From MAG-120531 sp963934855 (lineage in GTDB: Bacteria > Bacteroidota > Bacteroidia > Flavobacteriales > Flavobacteriaceae), in the NCBI GenBank assembly GCA_963934855.1, contig CAWWAC010000001.1:207135-271134 (forward strand): 64,000 bases of DNA. Direction: 5' to 3'. The notes beneath the pieces are model-generated. The model did no database searches and was not told the origin of the DNA. It was given only the letters and a program-made list of their open reading frames with translations. Positions within the stretch are counted from its first letter, which is position 1; each line of letters opens with the position of its first letter. This document shows, piece after piece, positions 32,808 through 42,130 of the stretch. Made by a program: the position numbers and the translations under genes.

Positions 32808-34394
32808 TTATTCTTTTAATAAGGGTAATTGAACAAAAAAAGTACTACCACTTCCCTTTTCACTCTCAGCGTATACCTGACCCTGATGATTTTCTACTAT
32901 TTTCTTTACATAGGCCAATCCAAGTCCGTGTCCTTTAACGTTATGAATATTACCTGTATGCTCTCTATAAAACTTCTCAAATACTTGTTTTAATACCCCT
33001 TTGCTCATTCCTGCGCCTTGATCCTTGATTTCAATTAAAACACCTGCGTTGTTCAACGAAGTATACACATCTATCTGAGGTGATTCTGGAGAGTATTTAA
33101 TAGCATTGTCTAATATATTTACAAATAGGTTAGTTAAATGCATTTCGCTAGCAAAAACCATAGCATCATTATCATTGAAATGGGTATTCACATATCCTCC
33201 TCTATCTGCAACAATTAAGCTAATATGTGTAATAGCATCTGAGACCACTTCATGAAGTAAATGAGGCTCTTTTTGAATTTCTAATTGGTTTCTATCTAAT
33301 TTAGAAATTCTAAGTACATTTTCAACTTGAGCATGCATGCGCTTATTCTCCTCTTTAATCATGGTAGCGTAGCGCATTACTTTCTCGTGATCGTGAATGA
33401 TTTTAGGGTTTTTAATAGCCTCTACGGCTAAATTAATGGTAGCTATAGGGGTTTTAAACTCGTGGGTCATATTATTGATAAAATCAGATTTAATTTCTGA
33501 AATCTTTTTCTGCTTAATAAGCTGATACATCACTGAAATAAATGCCGCTATAATCACTAAAGTAAAAACTACAGACATAAGCGCCATACTAATAATTGAA
33601 CCTAATAAAAATTTATTTTTCTTAGGAAAACTTACATGCAGAGAAAAATTACTCTGTCCAAAACCATCCTCAAATAGAGGTGCTTTAAAGGGAGAATTAG
33701 CATCGTATTTAAATCTCTTAGATTTAATTTTAGTAGGTAAATCTTGGCTGTATACACCGTATTCAAAATCAATATCTAAACCTCTGTTTTTCAACTCTCT
33801 ACTTAACTGAAGGGCTATTTCCTGATTGCTAAGCCTGTTGTGAATGGGCACTTTATTTGCCCCCTCCCTATAGACGTTGTCAAACAATGTTTTGTCTGTT
33901 TCAGTGAGTCTTTCATTTATGACTAATTTTTCAATAGGAGAAAAGGTGTATTTAGAATCGTCAAAACCTTTATTTTCCTTAAAAATAGTTCTTGCCCTTT
34001 GGCTTCTATACCCTTTAAGCATGGTGCTATCCATTCCAAGTGCTGCGTCAAAAAAACTAGAGGCCATATTGTAGTCTTCTTCTAATATCCCGTGAGAATA
34101 AACTGTAGTTTCATTTGTATTTAAGTTTCTGTCAAAAAAGAAAAAATTCTTTAGGTGTGATGATTTTGGAGATCCTATACTATCTTTTAATCTTAAAAAG
34201 TCATCAAAATATGAATCCATCTCTCGTTTGGCTATCTTTTCTGTCACCCTGACCAATACCCCAGAAACAATAGCAGTAAATTCTTCTTCCTTAAACCCTA
34301 CAGACTTTTTAATCCAGTAGCCTTGAATGAAAATAATCCCCAAAAGAGATACGCTCATAAAAACCATTAAAGATACCAGTAGTCTTTTTTTCAT
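32808..34394 (-). CDS. rprX: Sensor histidine kinase RprX
   Basis: Membrane histidine kinase of 528 residues partnering RprY. A first membrane helix (about 5-27) and a second (about 263-292) enclose a periplasmic sensor domain of about 230 residues. The cytoplasmic part has the H-box NNMTHEFKTPIATI, N-box LFVNILDNAIKYS, and G-boxes DQGAGMSKG and GHGLGLAYVKKI. The ligand of the periplasmic part is unknown, and Lys/Phe/Asp-rich segments there show no named domain. A promoter box 19 bases upstream suggests it can be transcribed apart from coaE, which lies 94 bases away. Confidence 0.93.
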   Translation of the reverse strand: MKKRLLVSLMVFMSVSLLGIIFIQGYWIKKSVGFKEEEFTAIVSGVLVRVTEKIAKREMDSYFDDFLRLKDSIGSPKSSHLKNFFFFDRNLNTNETTVYSHGILEEDYNMASSFFDAALGMDSTMLKGYRSQRARTIFKENKGFDDSKYTFSPIEKLVINERLTETDKTLFDNVYREGANKVPIHNRLSNQEIALQLSRELKNRGLDIDFEYGVYSQDLPTKIKSKRFKYDANSPFKAPLFEDGFGQSNFSLHVSFPKKNKFLLGSIISMALMSVVFTLVIIAAFISVMYQLIKQKKISEIKSDFINNMTHEFKTPIATINLAVEAIKNPKIIHDHEKVMRYATMIKEENKRMHAQVENVLRISKLDRNQLEIQKEPHLLHEVVSDAITHISLIVADRGGYVNTHFNDNDAMVFASEMHLTNLFVNILDNAIKYSPESPQIDVYTSLNNAGVLIEIKDQGAGMSKGVLKQVFEKFYREHTGNIHNVKGHGLGLAYVKKIVENHQGQVYAESEKGSGSTFFVQLPLLKE

Positions 34395-34413
34395 AAGGAA
34401 CTAAATCTGTTAA

Positions 34414-34421
34414 CAAAACTA
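34414..34421 (-). promoter_or_regulatory. Promoter -7 box TAGTTTTG for rprX-rprY
   Basis: TAnnTTTG match on the minus strand, 19 bases before the rprX start, within the 94-base gap after coaE. Confidence 0.45.
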
Positions 34422-34488
34422 AATATTGTTAGCTAATTGATATAATTAATAAACATAATATTAACATTTAAGTTAAAATTAGAATGTA

Positions 34489-35091
34489 TTATGTCATAAT
34501 TATTATTTTATTGTGAATTTCACTTGAATTTAACAAAGTCATTGACAAGTCTTGATTATTTATCACGAAATCTGCCTTTTTAATTTTATCATTCTCTGAC
34601 ATCTGTGACATTATGATCCTTTTTATCTCTTTCTCTGATCTATGATCCCTGATTTTTATTCTTTCTATTCTGAGTGCCTCTGGTGCAGTGACTAAAAGCA
34701 CGGAGTTAAATTGACTTTCTAAACCATTTTCAAAAACCAAAGCAGACTCATACATAAGATATGGAACAGATGATTTTTGATCATAAGTGGTTACCCAAGT
34801 CTGAAAATCAATGTGAACTTCTTTATGTACCAATTCATTTAATGACTTTAGTTTTTTTGAGTCTTTAAAAATTTCAGAAGCTATATAAGCCCTATTTAAC
34901 TGGCCATTTTTCAAATAAGCTTCAGTTCCTAAGAGCAATGAAATACTTTTCTTTAAATGAGGGAGTTCCTCCATAATTCTTTTAGCTTCTGTATCTGAGT
35001 AATAAACCGGAACACCAAAATCTTCAAAGAAGCTAGCCACCTTAGACTTGCCCACCCCTATTCCTCCAGTAATGGCAACTAAATATCTCAT
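34489..35091 (-). CDS. coaE: Dephospho-CoA kinase
   Basis: Phosphorylates dephospho-CoA in the last step of coenzyme A synthesis. The 200 residues have the P-loop GGIGVGKS (residues 9-16), VYYSDTEAKRIM with the conserved aspartate, and the lid-region VLLVTAPEALRIERIKIRDHRSEKEIKRIIMSQM. The ATG overlaps the stop of the YbbR gene (ATGA), showing translational coupling. Together with panB (3.6 kb) and coaBC (40.6 kb) three steps of the coenzyme A route lie in this window. Confidence 0.95.
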   Translation of the reverse strand: MRYLVAITGGIGVGKSKVASFFEDFGVPVYYSDTEAKRIMEELPHLKKSISLLLGTEAYLKNGQLNRAYIASEIFKDSKKLKSLNELVHKEVHIDFQTWVTTYDQKSSVPYLMYESALVFENGLESQFNSVLLVTAPEALRIERIKIRDHRSEKEIKRIIMSQMSENDKIKKADFVINNQDLSMTLLNSSEIHNKIIIMT

Positions 35092-36053
35092 TTAATACTT
35101 GTTAGTATATATTCAACTCCTAATTTGTTCTGTAGTTTCACTCTAAAAACTCCCTTATTTAAAGATTTAATTGAGGGTAAATAAACTGACTTATCAACTT
35201 TAATAAGATCTAAATAATTAATATGTAATTCAATATCTTGGGGAGAAATATTCTTTAATACCGCTAAAGGTGCAGCTACTATTACTGGAAGTGAATTTGG
35301 GAAGAAATTAATTTTCATTTGGTCTGGCAAATTCAACACCTTAATAGAACTTTGAATCACAATTTCAGAGAATTCAGACACCTCAATTTTGAGACCCAGT
35401 TTTTCTGGTAAAACAAATCCTTTTTGATCAAATTTTTGCCAATTTAAAAATACTACGGTGTCTATTGATCTATCTAGTAGAGACAATTTTAATAAAACTG
35501 TCTCTACTTCATTTATAGATTTTAAAAAAGCGCTACTACCCCTCACAACAACACTGTCTTGAGATAGTGTTTGACTCACTACAAAAAAATTAGATTTAGT
35601 TTTTGTTTCAGATACTAGACGTACTACTACTTTTTTTTCAGATAATTTAAATAGACTTAAAACTATTGGAGCATTTACTTTAAAGCCAGTTACTGTAACA
35701 GAAACTCCTAATTGTGACTGAAATTGAGACAATTGATTGTTTTCAGAAAGGGAATACCCTTTATTCTTGTCATAAGAGACACCTAAAATATTTAGGACTA
35801 AAATTGGCTTGCTCAAAGACAAGGATATTAATTTATACCCACTAGCTTTTATTTTTAATGAGACCTCATTTGGGTTTTTATTACTAATAAACAAATCTTT
35901 ATTAGGATTTGCATACTGTAGCTTAAAGCTAATCTCTTTTTCAAAAGTGTCTGATAAATTATTGAGTATCCAAACAAAGGCAGCAGCACTAAAAAACAAT
36001 AAAAACCGTTTAGTCTGGTAAGCTTTAATAATATTTAAATTAATGATTCCCAT
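35088..36053 (-). CDS. YbbR-like domain protein
   Basis: 321-residue protein with an N-terminal membrane anchor (FLLFFSAAAFVWILNNLSD, about residues 17-35) and a beta-rich extracytoplasmic part made of repeated YbbR-like units, for example SLKIKASGYKLISLSLSKP and VVVRGSSAFLKSINEVETV. In Firmicutes YbbR/CdaR regulates a c-di-AMP cyclase; no such cyclase gene is next to this one. In Bacteroidota the gene is usually next to coaE, as here, and the function is unknown. It overlaps the glycosyltransferase gene upstream by 14 bases and the coaE gene by 4. Confidence 0.85.
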   Translation of the reverse strand: MGIINLNIIKAYQTKRFLLFFSAAAFVWILNNLSDTFEKEISFKLQYANPNKDLFISNKNPNEVSLKIKASGYKLISLSLSKPILVLNILGVSYDKNKGYSLSENNQLSQFQSQLGVSVTVTGFKVNAPIVLSLFKLSEKKVVVRLVSETKTKSNFFVVSQTLSQDSVVVRGSSAFLKSINEVETVLLKLSLLDRSIDTVVFLNWQKFDQKGFVLPEKLGLKIEVSEFSEIVIQSSIKVLNLPDQMKINFFPNSLPVIVAAPLAVLKNISPQDIELHINYLDLIKVDKSVYLPSIKSLNKGVFRVKLQNKLGVEYILTSIK

Positions 36054-37056
36054 CCTTAGATTTAAAAAATAAATGAGGAAATAATACCTCAGCTGGTAGA
36101 TTCTGCATTTTAAGTGTAATAAAAGTTTTTATAAAACCAAAGCCGTAGCCAAGCATTTGAACAAAAAAAGCAGGTACCACCATGAAACTAACTTTTAAGT
36201 TTTTTTCTTTATATAAAGCTACTAAAAAGAGAATTGCTACATATAAAAAAACTAACAAGAGCGGTATAAAAAATCCTAAAAAGCAAAATAAAAATACTAC
36301 AATACACAAAAAAAGAAAGGTAGATGGTAACCAAAAAGTAGGTCTAGCGTACTTTGGGTAGCGTTGCATTAAAATAGGTCTAACACTTCCAAATGCGTAT
36401 ACTTGCTTATAAAATAAAGACCAACTAATCCTTCTTTTGTGAAACACATATGCTTTCTCTGCGAAGGATGACTTAAAACCAAGAGCCCAGAGTCTCATGG
36501 TTAAATCTGGATCTTCTCCTGGATGAATGAGCCCAAAACCACCGCTTACTGTAAAGGCTTCCCTTGATATTCCCATATTGAAGCTCCTTGGTTCAAACTT
36601 TTGAATAGAATTTTTTGAGCCTCTCAAACCTCCTGTAGTTAAAAAAGAAGTCATGACAAAATTAATTGCTTTTTGTAGTGAACTAAAAGAACAGTGGGCT
36701 GCGTCTGATCCTCCAAAAAAGTCTACAGCTTTGCTAGTTAGGAAGTCTTGAACAGATTGTAAATAACCAGGAGGGAGAATACAATCAGAGTCCAAAATCA
36801 CAAAGAAGTCTCCTTGTGCCCTTTTCATGCCGTAGTTCCTAGAGTCTCCAGGGCCAGAGTTTTCCTTATAAAAATAAACCAAAGGAAGCAGGTCTTTAAA
36901 AGCAGTTACCACAGCTTCACTACTTATAGAAGAGCCGTCCTCTATGACTACTACTTCAAAAACTGGAACAGATTGAGCTAGCAGACTCTCCAAGAGCTCT
37001 CTCATCTCCTCTGGACGGTTATAAACAGGAACAACAAAACTGATATTATAATACAT
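36040..37056 (-). CDS. Family 2 glycosyltransferase, membrane-bound
   Basis: Inverting GT-A glycosyltransferase of 338 residues. The catalytic domain has SFVVPVYNRPEEM at the N-terminus, a VVIEDGSS nucleotide-binding aspartate, and the DXD-type ILDSDCILPPGYL. GEDPDLTMRLWALGFK is the ED motif with the predicted base. Two or three membrane helices follow residue 235 (STFLFLCIVVFLFCFLGF and onward), so it acts at the inner membrane on a lipid or envelope glycan. Donor and acceptor are unknown. It lies between fabI and the YbbR gene in the same direction. Confidence 0.9.
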   Translation of the reverse strand: MYYNISFVVPVYNRPEEMRELLESLLAQSVPVFEVVVIEDGSSISSEAVVTAFKDLLPLVYFYKENSGPGDSRNYGMKRAQGDFFVILDSDCILPPGYLQSVQDFLTSKAVDFFGGSDAAHCSFSSLQKAINFVMTSFLTTGGLRGSKNSIQKFEPRSFNMGISREAFTVSGGFGLIHPGEDPDLTMRLWALGFKSSFAEKAYVFHKRRISWSLFYKQVYAFGSVRPILMQRYPKYARPTFWLPSTFLFLCIVVFLFCFLGFFIPLLLVFLYVAILFLVALYKEKNLKVSFMVVPAFFVQMLGYGFGFIKTFITLKMQNLPAEVLFPHLFFKSKDGNH

Positions 37057-37079
37057 GTGAAAGGTATAGGAACAAAGAA

Positions 37080-37097
37080 GCCATCGCTATGGATGGC
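37080..37097 (-). terminator. Hairpin after fabI, possible terminator
   Basis: GCCATC (37080-37085) pairs with GATGGC (37092-37097). On the minus strand the stem is followed by TTCTTTGTT, a modest T-rich tail, 22 bases after the fabI stop and upstream of the glycosyltransferase start. Confidence 0.35.
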
Positions 37098-37118
37098 CTC
37101 ACTATTTATGTAATTAAA

Positions 37119-37931
37119 TTACTTTGAAAAATACTCTATGACTTCTTGGCTCACACCTGTATTGGAAAAACCTCCATCATGAAATAAATTCTGCATGGTC
37201 ACTTTCTTAGTTAAGTCTGAAAATAAACTTATTGTATAATTTGCACAATCTACTGCTGTAGCATTCCCAAGGGGTGACATTTTATCTGCATAAGAAATAA
37301 ATCCATCAAATCCTTTTACTCCTTGACCCGCAGTTGTTGGAGTTGGAGATTGAGAAATGGTATTTACCCTTACCTTTTTTTCTTTACCATAAAAATATCC
37401 AAAACTTCTAGCTACAGACTCTAAATACGCTTTGTTATCTGCCATATCATTATAATCAGGAAAAGTTCTCTGTGCAGCCATATAAGTAAGAGCTACAATA
37501 CTCCCCCACTCATTCATTGCGTCTGCTTTATACAATGATTGCATTACTTTATGAAATGAAAGCGCAGAAACATCCCATCCTTTAGCTGTAAAGTCATAGT
37601 TCTCGTCTGTATAAGCCTTTCCTTTTCTAACATTTACTGACATTCCAATAGAATGAAGTACAAAATCTAGTTTACCTCCTAATATTTCAGTAGCCTGAGC
37701 TACTAAATGAGCTAAATCTTCTTGACTTGTGGCATCGGCAGGGATTACTTGTGAACCTGTTTTCTCAGCTAAAACATTTATTTGACCCATTCTCATGGCA
37801 ATTGGTGCATTGGTAAGAACAAAGGTGCCTCCCTCTTCATGAACTCTTTCTGCTGTTTTCCAAGCAATTGAATTTGGATCCAGTGCACCAAAAATGATAC
37901 CTCGTTTTCCTTTTAATAAATTGTAAGCCAT
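37119..37931 (-). CDS. fabI: Enoyl-[acyl-carrier-protein] reductase (NADH) FabI
   Basis: Catalyses the last reduction in each cycle of type II fatty-acid synthesis. The 270 residues have the atypical Rossmann loop GALDPNSIAW (residues 16-25), the LVAQATEILGGKLDFVLHSIG segment, and the FabI active-site arrangement Y-X6-K around YMAAQRTFPDYNDMADNKAYL. The ATG at 37929-37931 gives MAYNLLKGKRGIIFG. It is transcribed leftward 45 bases after recN and is a target of triclosan-type inhibitors in other bacteria. Confidence 0.95.
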   Translation of the reverse strand: MAYNLLKGKRGIIFGALDPNSIAWKTAERVHEEGGTFVLTNAPIAMRMGQINVLAEKTGSQVIPADATSQEDLAHLVAQATEILGGKLDFVLHSIGMSVNVRKGKAYTDENYDFTAKGWDVSALSFHKVMQSLYKADAMNEWGSIVALTYMAAQRTFPDYNDMADNKAYLESVARSFGYFYGKEKKVRVNTISQSPTPTTAGQGVKGFDGFISYADKMSPLGNATAVDCANYTISLFSDLTKKVTMQNLFHDGGFSNTGVSQEVIEYFSK

Positions 37932-37975
37932 ATTGATTTATTTGGTTAATGGAAGAGTAAAGATATTAAAAATAC

Positions 37976-39631
37976 TTAAGCCAATAACTGCTTTGCGTGA
38001 GCAATAGCAGAGTCGCTTAACTCTTTCCCTCCTAACATTTCTGCTAGCGTCACCACCCTCTGTTCTTTATTTAACAGAATTAATTGGGTTTGTGTTTGCA
38101 TGCCGTCATCTTCTTTAAAAACTTTATAATGAAAATCTCCCTTAGAAGCTACCTGAGGTAAGTGGGTAATGGATATAAGTTGTAATTCCGAGCCCATCTC
38201 TTTCATTATAGAGGCCATTTTGGTGGCTACCTCTCCAGAAACACCTGTATCTATTTCATCAAATATAATAGTTGGCAGAGAGACATATCTAGACAGCAAA
38301 GCTTTTATACTAAGCATAATTCTAGACAGCTCTCCACCTGACGCTACCTTTTTTAGTGCGCCAAAAGATTGACCTGAATTGGCAGAAAATAAAAATGAAA
38401 CAGCATCTGTACCTGAAGCAGTATAGTCTTTTTGAGTCTCTAGTGAAATTTTGAAAAGTGCCTTAGGCATGCTCAACTGATGAACTTTTAATGAAAGTTG
38501 GTCAATAAAATTAGGAATTACTGCTACTCTTTTATCGTGAAGCTCCCCAGACATTTTATGAAGTTTTAAGTCTATACTTTTTAATTTTTCTTTTTGCTTT
38601 TCAATTTCTTCAGTTCCCTTGAGTACAAAAGAAACTTTTTCTCTTAATTGGACTCTTACTTCTGAGAGCGATACCGTATTATCTACTTGGTGCTTTCTCT
38701 GCAAGTCATAAATTTTTTGAAGTTGAGCATTCAACTGTTCTAACATATCTGGGTCTTCTTCCTGAGAATCTTTAGCATTCTGAAGCTCCTGATACACATC
38801 CATTAGTTCAATTTGAATGACCTTTAAACGCTCTTTTAAAAGAGCAAAAAAGTCACCAAAAGCTGAAAGCCTAACCATATTTTGATTGAGTTCTTGCAAT
38901 TGATTGAAAATACCTATTGGGTCAGATTCAATCAATGCAATACTGCTGCCCAATTTCTCAATAATTTCTGTGGCATTTTCTAATTGTAGTTGTTTTATCT
39001 CTAATTCTTCTTGAATGCCTTCTTTTAATTGTACTTGTTCTAATTCTTCTAACAAATAAGTATTGTAATCAAATTCTTTTAAGGCTTGTAAATGGTTATT
39101 CTGTAAAACACTTAAATAATCAGATTCCTTTTGGTAGGTTTTAAAAACATCTTGATAGGTTCTTAAACGACTGTGATTATCTGCTAGTCCATCAATAATA
39201 TGCAGCTGGTATTGGCTGTCAAATATGTCTAGTGTTTGGTGTTGAGAATGTATGTCTATTAAAAAGTCACCAATAGAAGACATGACCTCCAAGGTCACTG
39301 GAGTGTCGTTGACAAACGCCCTAGATTTACCGGTAGGCAGTAATTCTCTTCTCAGTAGACAATGAGATTCATAATCTAAATCTGCCTCTTTAAAGTAGTT
39401 TTTTAAAAAGGGGTAATTAGACACTTTAAAGTGCGCTTCTATAATGCATTTTAAAGTTGGATCTCTCAGTAAAGAAGCTTCTGCTCGCTTCCCTAACACA
39501 AGGGATAGCGCTCCTAACAAAATAGATTTCCCTGCACCTGTTTCACCGGTAATCACACTAAATCCAGATTGGAAATCTATTTCAATGGAATCTATTAAAG
39601 TAAAGTTTTGAATGTGAAGTTTTTGTAACAA
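37976..39631 (-). CDS. recN: DNA repair protein RecN
   Basis: SMC-like ATPase acting at double-strand breaks. The 551 residues have an N-terminal head with Walker A GETGAGKS, two coiled-coil arms (about 155-230 and 250-360, Leu/Glu/Gln rich), and a C-terminal head with LSRIMLSIKALL signature, Walker B PTIIFDEIDTGVSGEVA and THLPQVA. The start is a TTG at 39629-39631: it yields MLQKLHIQNFTLID, matching the RecN N-terminus, and there is no ATG nearby. A promoter box lies 23 bases upstream, so it may have its own promoter besides being in the bamD series. Confidence 0.95.
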   Translation of the reverse strand: MLQKLHIQNFTLIDSIEIDFQSGFSVITGETGAGKSILLGALSLVLGKRAEASLLRDPTLKCIIEAHFKVSNYPFLKNYFKEADLDYESHCLLRRELLPTGKSRAFVNDTPVTLEVMSSIGDFLIDIHSQHQTLDIFDSQYQLHIIDGLADNHSRLRTYQDVFKTYQKESDYLSVLQNNHLQALKEFDYNTYLLEELEQVQLKEGIQEELEIKQLQLENATEIIEKLGSSIALIESDPIGIFNQLQELNQNMVRLSAFGDFFALLKERLKVIQIELMDVYQELQNAKDSQEEDPDMLEQLNAQLQKIYDLQRKHQVDNTVSLSEVRVQLREKVSFVLKGTEEIEKQKEKLKSIDLKLHKMSGELHDKRVAVIPNFIDQLSLKVHQLSMPKALFKISLETQKDYTASGTDAVSFLFSANSGQSFGALKKVASGGELSRIMLSIKALLSRYVSLPTIIFDEIDTGVSGEVATKMASIMKEMGSELQLISITHLPQVASKGDFHYKVFKEDDGMQTQTQLILLNKEQRVVTLAEMLGGKELSDSAIAHAKQLLA

Positions 39632-39654
39632 ATCTATTCTTGTATTTAGTCTAT

Positions 39655-39662
39655 CAAATATA
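39655..39662 (-). promoter_or_regulatory. Promoter -7 box TATATTTG for recN
   Basis: TAnnTTTG match on the minus strand 23 bases before the recN TTG. A second box, TAGATTTG at 39629-39636, contains the TTG itself and is therefore less likely to be used. Confidence 0.4.
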
Positions 39663-39698
39663 AAGATAAGCCAGAGACAAAGGAATTAAAAGCTACAA

Positions 39699-40580
39699 TT
39701 ATTTAATGGTTGACCAATAATCACCAAATAAAGGCGCCAAACTTTGTAGAGAAGTCACCAAGTTATCAATAGGGATTTGGGGTCCTCCCATAAAAATATC
39801 GAGAATTTCATTGGCCTTGGCGTCAAAAAAACTCTGAACTAGGGTTCTATGGGTGCCGTTGTTTCCAAATGACTTTAGGTACCCAATAGCTTTTACTATG
39901 TTTTGCTTTGAGTTCACGGGGTCATACATCATATTATCTAATCCTTTTAAATGGTATTCATAAAGTGCCTTCTTAAAAAGTACTGACTCATTGTTGCTGA
40001 GTAAATTCAACAAAAGCACTCTATTAAAAGACCTATTATTCAAAGTCCAACCACTAAAAGATCTTGATTGAGCTAGTGCCATCACGTTTTGAGCTTTGCT
40101 GTAATAAGCACTCCCTGAGTTAAAGGAAAAACTATCTGCGTCTAAGGCAATGACGAGATAGGCGTAATAAGAAAATACGGCCACTAAATTATTGTCTATA
40201 TTATTTTCATTGAGAATAAGCGGTGCAAATTCCTGAAACTGAAAACTGACCTCTGGATCTTTTATAAGCACTAAAGGTGACAAGTACATACTGTTATAAA
40301 TAGGTCTTGAACTTTGAATTTGAAGAGTGGCTTCAAAGCTATTATTCTCATAAGCACTTATATTTAAGAAAAAGTTTACAGGAATTCTATGAGCAGTTTC
40401 TATTCTTTTTTCAGAGAAAGATGTTTTATTAATAAAATCTGACAACTGCTTTTCTAAACTATTGAAAATTTGAAGATTAGACTGGTTTATTCTAGAAGCA
40501 TCTACCACTACCGTAGCGTTAAAATCTTGTGATACAACAACACAACTAAAGAGGGATAGGATACAGGCCAGTATTTTCAT
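39699..40580 (-). CDS. DUF4835 family exported protein
   Basis: A 293-residue exported protein with a signal peptide MKILACILSLFSCVVVSQ and the DUF4835 blocks FNATVVVDASRINQSNLQIFNSLEKQLSDFIN near the N-terminus and YYAYLVIALDADSFSFNSG in the middle. Function is unknown, though its fixed position between coaBC and recN in the bamD series of Bacteroidota suggests an envelope-related role. The frame extends 24 bases upstream to a TTG, but the ATG at 40578-40580 overlaps the coaBC stop (ATGA) and is preferred. It is probably periplasmic. Confidence 0.88.
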   Translation of the reverse strand: MKILACILSLFSCVVVSQDFNATVVVDASRINQSNLQIFNSLEKQLSDFINKTSFSEKRIETAHRIPVNFFLNISAYENNSFEATLQIQSSRPIYNSMYLSPLVLIKDPEVSFQFQEFAPLILNENNIDNNLVAVFSYYAYLVIALDADSFSFNSGSAYYSKAQNVMALAQSRSFSGWTLNNRSFNRVLLLNLLSNNESVLFKKALYEYHLKGLDNMMYDPVNSKQNIVKAIGYLKSFGNNGTHRTLVQSFFDAKANEILDIFMGGPQIPIDNLVTSLQSLAPLFGDYWSTIK

Positions 40581-41782
40581 AGAATTATTTGTATTTCTCT
40601 CCAAATATCTTCCGCTACTTCCTTTTTAGGTTTCAAATCAAAATAGAGCGCCTGACCATCCCTTTTAATAAAAACAATCTTATTAGTAGTATGGCTAAAT
40701 CCTGCTCCATTATCTTCAAGAGTATTTAATACAATGGCGTCTAAGTTTTTGTTAATTAGTTTTTGATTGGCATACTTTAAACCGTCTTGGGTTTCAAGAG
40801 CAAAGCCAATTAAAATTTGATGTTTTTTTATCTGTCCTAATACAGCAATAATGTCTGGGTTTTTAACTAATGAAATTTTTGGAGCTTCTAATCCTTCCTT
40901 TTTAATTTTTTGCTTAGCAAAGTTCATTGGTCTATAGTCAGAGACAGCTGCTGCTCCAATAAAAATATCGCAGTTTTCAAACTCTTGCATAACGGCTTCT
41001 TGCATTTCTATTGCGGTAGTCACCATTATTTTTTGAATGCCTTTATTGTAAAGTGTAAGATGAGAAGGGCCACTTACAAGGGTTACACAAGCTCCTAAAA
41101 GATACGCTTGTTCTGCCAATTCATAGCCCATTAAACCAGAACTGTGATTGCCAATAAACCTAACAGGGTCTATAGGCTCATAAGTAGGTCCAGCGGTAAT
41201 GAGTACTTTTTTTCCTTTTAAAGGCAATGCATTGGAAAGTGTTTTCTCTACAAACAAGAGTATATTTTCTGGTTCTGCCATTCTTCCTTCCCCAGAAAGG
41301 CCACTGGCTAGAAAACCATCTTCTGCAGGAATAATATAATGCCCAAAAGATTTTAATCTGACTAAACTTTCTTTTGTGCTCTGATGCTTGTACATGTCCA
41401 AATCCATGGCTGGTGCAATAAAAACAGAGCATTTTGCCGAGAGATAAGTGACAATTAATAGATTGTCTGCCTGTCCGTAAGCCATTTTAGAAAGACTGCT
41501 GGCGGTAGCAGGAGCTACAATCATAAGATCTGCCCATAGGCCAAGTGTCACATGATTGTTCCAAGAGATAGAGCCAATCTCATCTAAAACTGTAAAGCTT
41601 GCAGCTACTGGATTTTCACTTAATGTAGCTAGGGTAAGTGGAGAAACAAAATGGCTGGCATTCTCAGTTAAAACTATTTTAACATTCGCGCCAGCCTTAA
41701 TTAATAAACGCACTAAATAAGGAGTTTTATATGCTGCAATACCTCCACTGATTCCCAGAAGAATGTTTTTACCCCTAAGCAT
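40577..41782 (-). CDS. coaBC: Bifunctional phosphopantothenoylcysteine decarboxylase / phosphopantothenate-cysteine ligase
   Basis: Two consecutive steps of coenzyme A synthesis in one protein of 401 residues. The N-terminal CoaC part (about 1-180) is a flavoprotein with GISGGIAAYK, the active-site histidine in WNNHVTLGLWADLMIVAPATA, and PAMDLDMYKH. The C-terminal CoaB part (about 185-401) has the ligase loop ITAGPTYEPIDPVRFIGNHSSGLMG, GAAAVSDYRP and IGFALET. It lies 5 bases after rpoZ, and its stop overlaps the start of DUF4835. It belongs with panB and coaE. Confidence 0.96.
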   Translation of the reverse strand: MLRGKNILLGISGGIAAYKTPYLVRLLIKAGANVKIVLTENASHFVSPLTLATLSENPVAASFTVLDEIGSISWNNHVTLGLWADLMIVAPATASSLSKMAYGQADNLLIVTYLSAKCSVFIAPAMDLDMYKHQSTKESLVRLKSFGHYIIPAEDGFLASGLSGEGRMAEPENILLFVEKTLSNALPLKGKKVLITAGPTYEPIDPVRFIGNHSSGLMGYELAEQAYLLGACVTLVSGPSHLTLYNKGIQKIMVTTAIEMQEAVMQEFENCDIFIGAAAVSDYRPMNFAKQKIKKEGLEAPKISLVKNPDIIAVLGQIKKHQILIGFALETQDGLKYANQKLINKNLDAIVLNTLEDNGAGFSHTTNKIVFIKRDGQALYFDLKPKKEVAEDIWREIQIIL

Positions 41783-41787
41783 AATGC

Positions 41788-42114
41788 TTAAACTTCCTTT
41801 GTAGTGTCTCTGTAATAAATTTTACCTTCTAACCATTCCAATACAGCCATTGCATGGGCTTTAGGAAGTTTCTCATAAAATTTAGACACCTCAATTTGTT
41901 CTTTGTTTTCAAAAACTTCCTCTAAACTATCGCTATAAGTAGCAAATTCCTCTAGCTTTTCAAGAAGTTCTTTTTTAATTTCTGCATTAATTTGAATAGC
42001 ACGCTTTGCAGTGATAGAAATAGCTTCATAGATATTTCCTGTAGGCGCATCAAACTTATCTCTATTAACTGTAATAGTAGAAGTAGCTGCTTTTGAATTC
42101 TTTAATTCGTTCAT
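41788..42114 (-). CDS. rpoZ: DNA-directed RNA polymerase omega subunit
   Basis: Small RNA polymerase subunit of 108 residues that supports assembly of the beta' subunit. It contains APTGNIYEAISITAKRAIQINAEIKKELLEKLEEF, the omega-type helix with the conserved ARRARQ-like position, and the acidic C-terminal half typical of Bacteroidota omega. Location between bamD (16 bases) and coaBC (5 bases) is the conserved arrangement of the phylum and supports the assignment, since the sequence itself is short. Confidence 0.9.
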   Translation of the reverse strand: MNELKNSKAATSTITVNRDKFDAPTGNIYEAISITAKRAIQINAEIKKELLEKLEEFATYSDSLEEVFENKEQIEVSKFYEKLPKAHAMAVLEWLEGKIYYRDTTKEV

Positions 42115-42130
42115 AATGTCTGTGATAAAT